Source: CBDFKS01 sp965248905 (GTDB lineage: Bacteria > Chloroflexota > Dehalococcoidia > Lucifugimonadales > JAGWBF01). Taken from it: a DNA stretch of 64,000 bases. Each line of letters begins with the position of its first letter. Position 1 is the stretch's first letter. This document shows, in pieces, positions 9,082-17,705 of this stretch. The notes beneath the pieces were generated by a model. It worked only from the letters and a program-made list of their open reading frames with translations, made no database searches and had not been told where the DNA came from. The stretch spans positions 310,001 to 374,000 of the forward strand of contig CBDFKS010000006.1 in NCBI GenBank assembly GCA_965248905.1, given 5' to 3'. Made by a program: the position numbers and the translations under genes.

Positions 9082-9585
9082 GTGTTGATGAGAGACAACG
9101 ATCCAGGACCGCCGGACAGGCCGAGGATGCCCAAGGGATATGGTCTCAGCGATTCAGGGGTCGAATTCGCGCCCCTCTCATGGGCGTGGCTGGGCGAGAA
9201 AATGGCCAGCTCGCGAAACTACTGGGTTGCTTCCACTGGCTCCGATGAGCAACCTCACGTAATACCGGTCTGGGGAGTTTGGATCGACGACACTTTCTAC
9301 TTCTTCACAGACAGGCACTCTAAAAAGGCTCGTAATCTGGAGCTCAATTCCAGAGCCGTGGTTCACCTGGAAAGCGGAGACGACGTCGTGATCCTGGAAG
9401 GGCGACTGGAAGCGGTTACGTTTCGTGCGACTATCGAGACAGTAGGGGCCGAGTACGAAAATAAGTACGACTTGAACGTAACCGTGGATAGTAATGGGCC
9501 AGTGCTATATCGTCTGGTTCATCACAAAGCCCTGGCATGGGTAGAGAAGGACTTTCCCAGGTGTGCCACCCGCTGGCTATTCTGA
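9082..9585 (+). CDS. Pyridoxamine 5'-phosphate oxidase-like flavoprotein
   Basis: The 167-residue protein has the split-barrel FMN/F420-binding pattern: NYWVASTGSDEQPHVIPVWGVW, then FYFFTDRHSKKARNLELNSRAVVHLESGDDVVILEG in pieces typical of PNPOx-like domains. Family members use FMN, F420 or heme to reduce or oxidise small molecules; the specific reaction is unknown. Start is GTG 9082 or ATG 9088; the GGTTAGAGG stretch just upstream is the likely ribosome site. A short hairpin (stem GCAGACT/AGTCTGC, 9606-9632) follows the stop but lacks a T run. Confidence 0.85.
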   Translation: MLMRDNDPGPPDRPRMPKGYGLSDSGVEFAPLSWAWLGEKMASSRNYWVASTGSDEQPHVIPVWGVWIDDTFYFFTDRHSKKARNLELNSRAVVHLESGDDVVILEGRLEAVTFRATIETVGAEYENKYDLNVTVDSNGPVLYRLVHHKALAWVEKDFPRCATRWLF

Positions 9586-9662
9586 TTGGTTAACTTAGCG
9601 GTTGTGCAGACTCTAGCTTGTCTATAGTCTGCCGACAAGTTTCTTAGACATGGTCAAATGAT

Positions 9663-10175
9663 ATGGATCTAACCTATTTTTCTCCGAAAACAGAAAAACG
9701 GGAAAACTCTATTGAAGGGCGAGGTCTTTTTGCCAGGGCGCCAATCTCCAAGGGCGAGATTGTGGTGGTAAAGGGCGGCTAAGTCATGACCAAGGCCCAG
9801 AGGGACAGCGTCGAGGAGCATCTGGGACCCGCCGAGATACAAGTGACCGAAGAGCTTTTCATAGGGCCGACTAACCCACGGGAGCGAGAGGGTGGCATGA
9901 TGCACCTGAACCATTCCTGTGAGCCGAACCTGGGGCTTCAAGGCCAAATAGTGTTCGTCGCGATGCGGAACGTCATGCAGGACGAAGAGTTGACCTTTGA
10001 CTATGCGATGACCGACGACGAGCACTACGAGATGGAGTGTCTTTGCGGTGCACAGGCCTGCCGGGGAGTTGTAACTGGCCTGGATTGGAAGAATAGACAG
10101 ATTCAGAAAAAGTATGACGGCTACTTTTCATGGTTCATACAAAAAAGAATAGACGTGGGCCGGGAGGCCAAGTGA
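9663..10175 (+). pseudogene. SET-domain protein gene interrupted by in-frame TAA
   Basis: One continuous frame from ATG 9663 to the stop at 10175 encodes a bacterial SET domain of 170 codons, broken only by TAA at 9780-9782. Before the stop lies the SET N-terminus (GRGLFARAPISKGEIVVVKGG); right after it the match resumes with VMTKAQRDSV, then the hallmark LNHSCEPN, the catalytic-site strand DEELTFDY and a post-SET-like CLCGAQACRG cysteine cluster. SET proteins are lysine methyltransferases using S-adenosylmethionine. An independent start at ATG 9786 would lack the methyl-donor site. The gene is thus decayed, mis-sequenced or read through. Its end is only 3 bases from the convergent histidine kinase stop. 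Confidence 0.8.
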
Positions 10176-10178
10176 CCC

Positions 10179-12671
10179 TTAGAGACTTGAGATCGTTCTC
10201 CGGAACTCGAGCAGGCTGAACGGTTTGTTCAAGCAGACATTACCTGCATCAGCGATGAAAGACCGGGTATCAGGGCTAAGCGAATCCCCAGTTATGAACA
10301 CCACCTTCTTTGCCAAGTCCAAGTCTGAGTCCATGATGAGCCTGTAGAGTTCCTGCCCACTCATTTCAGGCATTTTCAAGTCCAGGAGAATACAGTCGTA
10401 ACTACCCCTCTGGAGCATGTTCCAAGCCTGTTTCCCGCCTTCAGCCATGGCCACCGTATACCGCTCCGAAGAAAGTGCGTCGGCGAGTAAGTTTCTAATG
10501 TCGGGTTCATCGTCCACTACCAGGATATGCTTGGTGGTGCCGTTCGGCTGATATGTGGTCTGGCTCTTACCATCATTTTCTTTCAAGTGGCTTACGATTG
10601 GGAGTTCGATATGGAAGGTTGCACCGCGCTCTGGAATACTTTCGGCCCAAATCTTACCTCCATGCTGGCGGACTATTCCATAACATGTGCTCAGGCCTAG
10701 ACCCGTCCCGGTTCCCACCTCCTTGGTAGTGAAAAACGGGTCGAAGATCTTCGGTAAATGCTCTGGCAAGATGCCGGGCCCATCGTCGGACACGGTGATT
10801 CTTATGTGATCCTCTGATTCCTTGGCATCGATGATAAGTTTCCCCTTGCCATGAGCCTCTATCATTGCTTGCTCTGCGTTGTTTAGGATGTTCACCATGA
10901 CTTGAATTAGCTGGTGGTCGTCCACCATGGTTAGGGGTAGCTCTTCGGACCATGGAGTTTCCACGGAGATGTTACTGATTTTGAGGTCATACGACTTAAG
11001 CTCCAATGAGCGTGCAAGAATGGAAGCTACGTCCACGTATCGTCGTTCAGGCTCTACTCTCCTTGCAAATGAAAGGAGGTTCTTGACTATTCTAGACGCA
11101 CGTTCTGCTTGAAAGCGTATCCTTTTCATCCGCTCTTCAGCCGACGGTGGTAAGGACTCCTTCATTACAAGCTCGGAAAAGCCTACCACCGCAGTCAGAG
11201 GGTTGTTGATTTCGTGGGCCACTCCTGCAGCCAGCTCCCCCACCGATATGAGCCTGGAAGTCTCTCTAAGATTTTCCTCTTCCCGCTTGCGCTGGGTAAT
11301 GTCGTGAACTACTCCTACAACTCCCGTGACCTGGCCATTCGTGTCCCAGAGTGGCCGGTACCGTGCGTCGAAGGTCACGCCTTCCACCTCCACAACATAA
11401 CTACGTGGCTCGCCAGCCAACGCCCGGCGAATGTTGTCGAGAATGGGTGGTACATCTTTGTATACGTCAAATATGGACTGTCCTACTACTTGGCCTGGCT
11501 TGCGTCCCAGAGCTTCCAAGCCGTTACCCTCTGACAGAGTGAATACGCCTTCGCTATCCAACGCGAACAGAATGACCGGAGTATTATCTAGAACGGCCCT
11601 CAGTCGTTCCTCCGACTGTCTTAGAGCCTCCTGAGCCTGCCTGCGGTCGGTGGTGTCATGAAGCAATATAAGTTGTCCGGCTAAATGTTCTTGTCCATCG
11701 AAAAGCGGTGAGGCAGTCACATCGTAAGTTCTCTGTTCATGATCACGGTCCTGCGTGATCTCTAGGTGATCTGCAGCAACACCGGCGGACGATTGAGTAA
11801 GGTCAGGTCCATCGGGCCAGACCTCCTTGACCGAGCGACCGATGGCTGAGGCGGCTGGTTCCCCAAGAATCGCACGCGCCGCAGAGTTGATATCCACTAC
11901 ACGGTTTAGCGCATCCAGAACCAGTACCCCATCGCTAATGTTATCGAAGACGGCCTCGCGAGCCACGGGTGTAATGTCTAGAAGCCGCACGCGAAGCAAT
12001 GCCCAGGCAATGGCTATAACGCTAACGAAGAACGCCAAAGGCGTCAGGTCCAGGTTTGGTACGGGCGTTAGACCAACTGTATACGCCCAATTCGTGGCCC
12101 ATGGAACTAAGGCAGCGATGAACAGAGCCAGTCCCTGTTCCCAATAAAGGCGGAAAGAGTGGAGAAGCGCCACTGCCAAAAAGACGATGCCCGCTATGAG
12201 CAAGAGGTACGAATAGGCTGCGAACAGCCAGAACCATGCTCCATGAACAAGCTCCAATACAACCAGTGAGCCATGGACTTCTGAATTGATGTCTGTCCAG
12301 ATCAGGTTGTGGACACCGTTGGTCCAGACCAGAATGACGGTAACCAGGGGTATTACAGCTAGAAAGGCCAGATTGCGGTGCGTCAGCCAATTGCCCCGGC
12401 CGGTGTACTGAAGAGTGACCGCTAGCCACGAGGTCGTTATCGTGACAATGCTAAAATACTGAATCTTCGCCCACAGGATTTTGGTAGAACGGTCATCGTT
12501 GGCTAACTCGAACGCGTAGCCTAATTGCCAAGCGGCAACTGCGACTGCAAGGAATACGAGAGGAATTGCGCCCGGCGAGCCGCGGCGTCTCCACGCAATG
12601 CCGGCGAAGGTAACCGAAAGGGCGGCTGCGATGAGCAGCGCGAGAACGTAAGGGTTATCTATTTGTTGCAC
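10179..12671 (-). CDS. Hybrid sensor histidine kinase with 7TM, two PAS and receiver domains
   Basis: The 830-residue membrane protein has about seven hydrophobic segments in residues 8-225 (histidine-kinase 7TM sensor type), then PAS domains at about 236-345 and 352-465. A dimerisation/phosphoacceptor domain follows with His486 in AGVAHEINNPL, then an ATPase domain (NILNNAEQAM, SDDGPGI, GTGTGLGLS). A C-terminal receiver (LVVDDEPD, phosphoacceptor Asp764 in LLDLKMPE) completes the chain. It should sense a membrane or cytoplasmic ligand and pass phosphate internally to its receiver; no DNA-binding output domain or partner regulator is adjacent. Start is GTG 12671 with a weak ribosome site. A good promoter lies at 12761-12789. 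Confidence 0.95.
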   Translation of the reverse strand: MQQIDNPYVLALLIAAALSVTFAGIAWRRRGSPGAIPLVFLAVAVAAWQLGYAFELANDDRSTKILWAKIQYFSIVTITTSWLAVTLQYTGRGNWLTHRNLAFLAVIPLVTVILVWTNGVHNLIWTDINSEVHGSLVVLELVHGAWFWLFAAYSYLLLIAGIVFLAVALLHSFRLYWEQGLALFIAALVPWATNWAYTVGLTPVPNLDLTPLAFFVSVIAIAWALLRVRLLDITPVAREAVFDNISDGVLVLDALNRVVDINSAARAILGEPAASAIGRSVKEVWPDGPDLTQSSAGVAADHLEITQDRDHEQRTYDVTASPLFDGQEHLAGQLILLHDTTDRRQAQEALRQSEERLRAVLDNTPVILFALDSEGVFTLSEGNGLEALGRKPGQVVGQSIFDVYKDVPPILDNIRRALAGEPRSYVVEVEGVTFDARYRPLWDTNGQVTGVVGVVHDITQRKREEENLRETSRLISVGELAAGVAHEINNPLTAVVGFSELVMKESLPPSAEERMKRIRFQAERASRIVKNLLSFARRVEPERRYVDVASILARSLELKSYDLKISNISVETPWSEELPLTMVDDHQLIQVMVNILNNAEQAMIEAHGKGKLIIDAKESEDHIRITVSDDGPGILPEHLPKIFDPFFTTKEVGTGTGLGLSTCYGIVRQHGGKIWAESIPERGATFHIELPIVSHLKENDGKSQTTYQPNGTTKHILVVDDEPDIRNLLADALSSERYTVAMAEGGKQAWNMLQRGSYDCILLDLKMPEMSGQELYRLIMDSDLDLAKKVVFITGDSLSPDTRSFIADAGNVCLNKPFSLLEFRRTISSL

Positions 12672-12760
12672 TTTTTGCCTGGGCGGGCAGACAACCGACC
12701 GGGGAAAGCCCCTGGCGTCATGGATGCCATAAATATTATTGGCAGTTAGTGTTAGCTTTG

Positions 12761-12789
12761 ATTATATCGTCGGTGGACTATCCTTTCAA
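12761..12789 (-). promoter_or_regulatory. Sigma70-type promoter for the hybrid histidine kinase
   Basis: On the minus strand TTGAAA (12784-12789) and TATAAT (12761-12766) are exactly 17 bases apart. Transcription would start near 12754, giving a leader of about 83 bases to the GTG start. The gene therefore has its own promoter rather than following the amidohydrolase. Confidence 0.65.
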
Positions 12790-12872
12790 GGTTAAGCGAA
12801 CACAACACATTTCTGGCGCCATTTATCACTATCTATCCTATGGCGGTGGATTTCCGCCCCTGCGAGTGAAAT

Positions 12873-14048
12873 CTAAGCCCGATCGGGTTCCCAGCCCCAG
12901 GGTCGAGGACCCCAGTCCGGCTCAAAGACTCGCCCTCGCTTCACCGTCAAAGCGGGTATCACCGCCTTGTCCACCTGGACTCCTTGGCCCAGACAGTCAT
13001 AGACGACCCAATTACCCTCTTTCATCTCTAACACTGATATGTCCGCCTGACGTCCAACTCCCAGAGTCCCAAGCCGGTTCTCTTCACCGATAGCTTTCGC
13101 CGGGTTGGCAGTGGACATGGTTATTACCTGCTCTAACGTGAACTCCAAGCCCAGGAATCGGGTCATGATCTCCGTCATGCTGTGCACAGTCTGGAGCCGA
13201 CCTGGCACAGTGATATCGGTGCTTATACAGTGGGGTGCTAGACCCTGGTCCAGGATGCGTCTACCCACGTCGAAGCTGTAGTTGAAGCGGCCGTGGGCTG
13301 TGTCCAGCCACACACCCCGGTCGGCGGCTTCTCTGGCTTCCGGGACAAGCTTCCCGTTGGAGTCCAAGACTCCGCCTGGATTCGCCGTGAAGTAGTGGGT
13401 CAGAATATCGCCTTCTTCTAGAATTGGCAGTAGCTCGCGTATGACACTCGGGTCGTATCGTCCCTCCGTGTCTCCGATGTGCACCATCAGCTTGATGCCA
13501 CTCTCTTTGGCGGCCCTTTTCGCCAATCTGGGCATCTCCATGCCGAAGATCTCCAGAGCGGGACACACCATACGGGCCTTTATGCCCCTTATGAGCCCCT
13601 TGTGCTCATCGGCTACCTTCAGCGTTTCTTCCAGGTCTATGCTGCTCTCCGCGAAGATGTCTGGACGAGTGGCCAGCCCGGTCTGACAAATATGCATGAA
13701 GGGCAAGATTTCTGTGTAGGAGTTGGGAATGATGTGCTTTGGAAAGGCACGAAATGTGGCGCTGCCGGCGCTTCCGGCATCCACCAAGGTTGTAACTCCA
13801 GCGTGCACACCCACCAAGTCCGGGTTTACCCCGTTGGCGTTAATGCCATCGAAGACGTGGGTGTGGAGGTCTATGAGGCCTGGCGTTACGACCTTTCCAG
13901 GGACTTCGATGACCCTGGTGGCCTGCTCTGCCGGAATGTCGAGCGAGATGCTGGCGATCTTCCCATCTTGCACCGCGACGTCGTGGGGGCCATTAAGATT
14001 TTGAGACGGGTCTACTACGGTCCCGTTCTTAAGCAAAAGGTCGTAGAT
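12873..14048 (-). CDS. Dihydroorotase-like amidohydrolase/deacetylase, apparent ATC start
   Basis: This cyclic-amidohydrolase superfamily metalloenzyme has the first metal motif LIDLHTHVFDG, the carbamylated-Lys candidate in IKARMVCPAL, His in MVHIGDTEG and LTHYFT, and the catalytic Asp in CISTDITVPG. It resembles the amidohydrolase/deacetylase group rather than true dihydroorotase. The start is odd: family members begin YDLLLKNG, and here codons for exactly that (YDLLLKNG) follow an ATC at 14046-14048, six bases after a perfect AGGAGG. The first conventional start is a TTG at 14036, four codons in and too far from that site. Either ATC is used or an ATG was lost. The gene lies about 100 bases downstream of the facing CoA-transferase and may share its transcript. 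Confidence 0.88.
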   Translation of the reverse strand: MYDLLLKNGTVVDPSQNLNGPHDVAVQDGKIASISLDIPAEQATRVIEVPGKVVTPGLIDLHTHVFDGINANGVNPDLVGVHAGVTTLVDAGSAGSATFRAFPKHIIPNSYTEILPFMHICQTGLATRPDIFAESSIDLEETLKVADEHKGLIRGIKARMVCPALEIFGMEMPRLAKRAAKESGIKLMVHIGDTEGRYDPSVIRELLPILEEGDILTHYFTANPGGVLDSNGKLVPEAREAADRGVWLDTAHGRFNYSFDVGRRILDQGLAPHCISTDITVPGRLQTVHSMTEIMTRFLGLEFTLEQVITMSTANPAKAIGEENRLGTLGVGRQADISVLEMKEGNWVVYDCLGQGVQVDKAVIPALTVKRGRVFEPDWGPRPWGWEPDRA

Positions 14049-14152
14049 GTGTCACCTCCTGCGTGATCAGCGGAGTCCTGGTGATGGGCGTACAGTAGGT
14101 TTCTCACGGAACTAAGAACTAGGAACAGGGAACCAGGAACAGGGGAAACTAA

Positions 14153-15343
14153 CTACGCGACAACCTGACTTTTTCGCAGGTCTCCTATCTCTTCCTCGGA
14201 AAGATTGAGGAGCCCGGTGAGTATCTCGTCGGTATGCTCCCCCGGCATGGGAGTGGAGCCGATGACAGCCGGGGTCCTGCTAAAGTGCCAGAAGTCTCCA
14301 GATACGTTCACGGTGCCGGCGATGGGGTCTGGTACCTCAACAAGGGCGCGTCGCTCCCAGGGGTGAGGGTCTTCTGAAGCTTGAGCAATAGTGTTCACTG
14401 CCACCGCCGTGAGGTCATGGGCGGTAAAGTGGTCGACGGCTTCCTTTACGGTCATGTCTGCTAGGAACTCCTTCACGGTCTCGTCAATGGCTTGGCGGTT
14501 CTGGGTCCGCTTATGCAGCTCATCGAAGCGCTCGTCTTCCAGCCACTCCGGCTTACCAAGCGCCTCGCATACGCGGGGCCAGTGATGCTGGTCACCGGAA
14601 GAGACCAGCATCCATCCGTCCTTGCAGGGGTAGGCGCCGCGAGGAGGTGCTCCTCCGCCATCTTCCCCTCGAATGGGCAGTCCTCCTCCGCCTGTGTAGC
14701 CAGTGATGGGTATCTCAGTGTAGCTGTAGCCACTGTCCGCCAGGCAAACGTCTATGGTCTGACCTTCGCCTGAGATATCGCGCTCTCGCAGAGCGGCCAA
14801 AGTACCGATTGCTGCGTGCAATGCAGTCGTTCGGTCAATGATAGGTACCCCCGCCCTCATCGGGGCCATACCCTCTTCTCCGGTGACCATCATGATGCCC
14901 GATATGGCCTGTCCTATCGGATCGTATCCTATTCTGTCTTTATAAGGACCGAACTGACCGTAGGCCGAAACGTTTACCATAATGATCTTGGGATTAAGCT
15001 CACGCAGGACGTCGTAACCGAATCCCATATTTTTAATAGTGCCAGGCCTGAAATTCTGAAGAAAGACGTCTGAAACCTTGACGAGCTCCCTGAGTATTTC
15101 CTTGGCTTTGTCTTTCCTCATGTCCATGCAGAGGCTCTTTTTGCCGCTGTTGTATTGTACGAAGTAGGCGCTCTGACCCCGTACCCAGGGGCCATGAGTG
15201 CGAGTTTCCTCGCCGCCCAGTCTCTCGACCTTGATCACCTCGGCTCCGAGGCGTGCCAGAACCTGGGCGCAGCGTGGCCCAGCCTGATGTCTTCCAAGGT
15301 CAAGTACTCGAATGCCTTCCAGGGGGGAATTGACAGCTGTCAT
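14153..15343 (-). CDS. CaiB/BaiF-type (class III) CoA-transferase
   Basis: The 396-residue protein matches family III CoA-transferases, which move CoA between carboxylic acids through an enzyme-bound acyl anhydride. Visible motifs: VLDLGRHQAGPRCAQVLARL and GAEVIKVER at the N-terminus, NSGKKSLCMDM, QNFRPGTIKNMGFGY, and the catalytic Asp170 in GVPIIDRTTALHA. The ATG at 15343 is chosen because GGGAGG stands just upstream; the frame is open further to 15466 but the extra 41 residues are not family-like. It diverges from the dihydropyrimidinase gene across a 190-base gap containing a TATAAT on this strand (15450-15455) with no good -35. Acyl substrate unknown. Confidence 0.93.
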   Translation of the reverse strand: MTAVNSPLEGIRVLDLGRHQAGPRCAQVLARLGAEVIKVERLGGEETRTHGPWVRGQSAYFVQYNSGKKSLCMDMRKDKAKEILRELVKVSDVFLQNFRPGTIKNMGFGYDVLRELNPKIIMVNVSAYGQFGPYKDRIGYDPIGQAISGIMMVTGEEGMAPMRAGVPIIDRTTALHAAIGTLAALRERDISGEGQTIDVCLADSGYSYTEIPITGYTGGGGLPIRGEDGGGAPPRGAYPCKDGWMLVSSGDQHHWPRVCEALGKPEWLEDERFDELHKRTQNRQAIDETVKEFLADMTVKEAVDHFTAHDLTAVAVNTIAQASEDPHPWERRALVEVPDPIAGTVNVSGDFWHFSRTPAVIGSTPMPGEHTDEILTGLLNLSEEEIGDLRKSQVVA

Positions 15344-15533
15344 GAAGTTGCCTCCCTTGCGCTCGTGTTGCCCTCTCACAGCTAAAAGTAGGGATTTTGA
15401 GAGAGATTTCAGGTAATTGTACGCCGCTCTTCTAGAAATCTCAAGGCCGATTATAGCACTCCACATGGCGCTCAGTGCGTCGCTAGTCCCTCTATGCTAT
15501 ACTCTCATATCATCATTTCTAAGGAGGTAGGGG

Positions 15534-16961
15534 ATGATTGACCTCGTTATCAGAGGTGGTCAGGTTGTGACCCCATGGGGAGTGGGTGGATGGGATGTGG
15601 CCGTGGAAGGCGAGAAAATTGTTGCCGTAGCCCAGCCAGGCACCTTGCCGGCCGAAGCGGGACGTGTCCTCGATGCCCAGGGCAAGATAGTGGTGCCTGG
15701 GGGCATCGAACCCCACTCCCATGTGTCTGCTCCTGTAGCCGGTTTGGGATTGGAGACAGCGCCGCCGGAGCGAGTAAGCCGGTCAGCTCTATTCGGTGGC
15801 ACCACGACGTTAACCGACTTTGCGATTTCTAAGCGAGGGGTAGACATTCCTCATGCTTTGGAAGAGAGGGCCTCTCGTTGGAAGGGCAACTCCTACTGTG
15901 ACTACTCTCATCACGTAATGCTGTACGGAGAGGTCCCTTCCAGCGTTATAGGTCAGATGAGAGAGACCATCGAAGAGGGATTTCCTACCTTCAAGATATT
16001 CACCACCAACATACGTCCAGTGGACCTGATACCCCACGATGAGCTTCGCCTCGTCGGTATGGGCCATCTGTCTGCCGTTATGGAGCAAGCTGCAGCCCAC
16101 GGCGGCCTCATGTTCATCCACTCGGAGGATGACGACATTGTCCAGTTCATGTACAAAAAGCTCACTGCGGAGGAGCGCACCGAGTGGTTCAACATCGCCG
16201 AAGTGCATAACAATATGTCCGAGGACCTGTCCTATCGCCGTGTTCTGCGAGTAGCCGAGTGGACAGGAGCCGCAACCTACTTCGTTCATGTGAGCGCCAA
16301 GGAAGGACTGAACGCCATCAGAGAGGCCAGAGGAAAGGGAATGCCAATCTATGGTGAGACTTTACATAACTATGTGACGTTTAACTCCGAGAACTACAAG
16401 GAATCCGACGGCATGAAATATCACACCTATCCATCCCTGAAGTCGGAGGAGGATAGGCTTGCGCTGTGGGATGGTTTGATCAAGGGTGGAATAAGCTCCA
16501 TGGCCACCGATGAATACTGCACCGACTACTCTGTCAAGGTCCAGGGAAGGACGATCCAGGATATCACGGGCGGCCACAACGGCGCGGAGACCCGGGTGGG
16601 AATCACCTTCAGTGAGGGGGTGTCCAAACTAGGGATGTCTCTCCAGCGGTTTGTGGACGTGACTTCCGCCAACGCCGCCAAGATCATGGGATACTACCCC
16701 CGAAAGGGCGCCATCGCCCCTGGAAGTGACGCCGACATCGTGCTCATTGATCCCAGCATACGTAAGACCCTGTCCATGGATGACATACATATCGGCGACT
16801 ATAGTATCTGGGAGGGCCGCGACATTCAGGGCTGGCCGGTGACCACAATCTTGAGGGGCAAGGTCGTGGTGGAGAACGGCCAGTTTTCCGGGACTTTGGG
16901 AAGTGGCCAGCTTATTCCCAGGAAAATCGACGCGGACATACGCAACCGACCCGCGTGCTAA
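15534..16961 (+). CDS. Dihydropyrimidinase/hydantoinase-family amidohydrolase
   Basis: The 475-residue enzyme has the full zinc set of the family: His61 and His63 in EPHSHV, the carbamylated Lys154 in FPTFKIFT, His in MFIHSED and YFVHVSA, and the catalytic Asp in MATDEY. It should hydrolyse a cyclic diamide (dihydropyrimidine, hydantoin or relative). An ideal AAGGAGG precedes the ATG by about 7 bases. Four small cupin genes follow in the same direction starting 28 bases after its stop, so a shared transcript is likely. A TATACT at 15498-15503 may be part of its promoter. The substrate may be something other than a pyrimidine; the family is broad. Confidence 0.93.
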   Translation: MIDLVIRGGQVVTPWGVGGWDVAVEGEKIVAVAQPGTLPAEAGRVLDAQGKIVVPGGIEPHSHVSAPVAGLGLETAPPERVSRSALFGGTTTLTDFAISKRGVDIPHALEERASRWKGNSYCDYSHHVMLYGEVPSSVIGQMRETIEEGFPTFKIFTTNIRPVDLIPHDELRLVGMGHLSAVMEQAAAHGGLMFIHSEDDDIVQFMYKKLTAEERTEWFNIAEVHNNMSEDLSYRRVLRVAEWTGAATYFVHVSAKEGLNAIREARGKGMPIYGETLHNYVTFNSENYKESDGMKYHTYPSLKSEEDRLALWDGLIKGGISSMATDEYCTDYSVKVQGRTIQDITGGHNGAETRVGITFSEGVSKLGMSLQRFVDVTSANAAKIMGYYPRKGAIAPGSDADIVLIDPSIRKTLSMDDIHIGDYSIWEGRDIQGWPVTTILRGKVVVENGQFSGTLGSGQLIPRKIDADIRNRPAC

Positions 16962-16989
16962 AGGCGAGGGCCAGAAAGGCAACGCCAGA

Positions 16990-17322
16990 ATGATTGTCCG
17001 TATATACACTGGTGACGACGGTCAGTCCCACTTCGAAGAGGTGACGTTCCCAGCGGGCAATTCCCAAGTGCTGGCTCTCAAGTCAGGCGCTGACATGACC
17101 TTCATGCGCCTCTCCGACGGCCACTTTGCCGACTGGCACAATGCCCCTAGGCGCCAATATCTCTTCATGCTCGCTGGCCGGCAGGACTTACAGGTCGGTG
17201 ACGGTACCGTGCGCAGTCTCAGGCCTGGTGACATGCTGGTGGCGGAAGACCTCACAGGCCAGGGCCACACCTCGCTTTTTGTGGGCGAAAGCGTGTCGGT
17301 CTCCATGCCCATGGCCGAATAG
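16990..17322 (+). CDS. Small cupin protein, tandem copy 1
   Basis: A 110-residue single-domain beta-barrel protein. The signature N-terminus RIYTGDDGQSHFE is shared by all four copies here. Cupin motif 1 is reduced to DWHNAPRRQY (His50) and motif 2 reads RPGDMLVAEDLTGQGHTS (His93), so the usual three-His/one-Glu metal site is incomplete. The frame is open upstream to 16903 inside the dihydropyrimidinase, but the homologous copies all start at this MIVRIY Met. Function unknown; location right after a dihydropyrimidinase suggests a linked binding or isomerase-like step. Confidence 0.88.
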   Translation: MIVRIYTGDDGQSHFEEVTFPAGNSQVLALKSGADMTFMRLSDGHFADWHNAPRRQYLFMLAGRQDLQVGDGTVRSLRPGDMLVAEDLTGQGHTSLFVGESVSVSMPMAE

Positions 17323-17371
17323 ACCTATCTCTAATTGGGAGAGAGGTGAGGGCCAGAAAGGCAGCATCCAT

Positions 17372-17704
17372 ATGATCGTTCGTATCTACACCGGTGATGA
17401 TGGCCAGTCCCACTTCGAGGACTTGACTATACCAGAAGGCGAGGCCCAGGTCTTGGCCCTCAAGTCCGGCGCTGATCTGTCCTTCACTCGTTTGCCAGAC
17501 GGCCACTTTGGTGATTGGCACAATGCGCCTCGGCGTCAGTATCTGATCATGCTCTCCGGTCAACTGGACTTACATGTGGCTGACGGAACATCTCGGAGTC
17601 TCAAGGCTGGCGATATGCTGGTGGCAGAAGACCTGACAGGTCAGGGTCACACCTCGCTGATAGTGGGCGACAGCGTTTCAGTATCGATGCCCATGGCTGA
17701 GTAG
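17372..17704 (+). CDS. Small cupin protein, tandem copy 2
   Basis: A 110-residue close paralog of copy 1 with the same length and end (VSVSMPMAE). It keeps DWHNAPRRQY and the AEDLTGQGHTS segment. The 49-base gap before it repeats the spacer before copy 1 (GAGGGCCAGAAAGGCA), so the duplicated unit includes the leader. The gap also carries a remnant GGGAGAGAGGTGAGGG similar to the palindromes bounding the nuclease gene downstream. Met 17372 is chosen by alignment with copy 1. Confidence 0.87.
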   Translation: MIVRIYTGDDGQSHFEDLTIPEGEAQVLALKSGADLSFTRLPDGHFGDWHNAPRRQYLIMLSGQLDLHVADGTSRSLKAGDMLVAEDLTGQGHTSLIVGDSVSVSMPMAE

Positions 17705-17705
17705 A

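Noticed and set aside
9780..9782. Recoded stop in the SET gene
   Set aside because: TAA is not known to encode selenocysteine or pyrrolysine; nonsense mutation or error is simpler.
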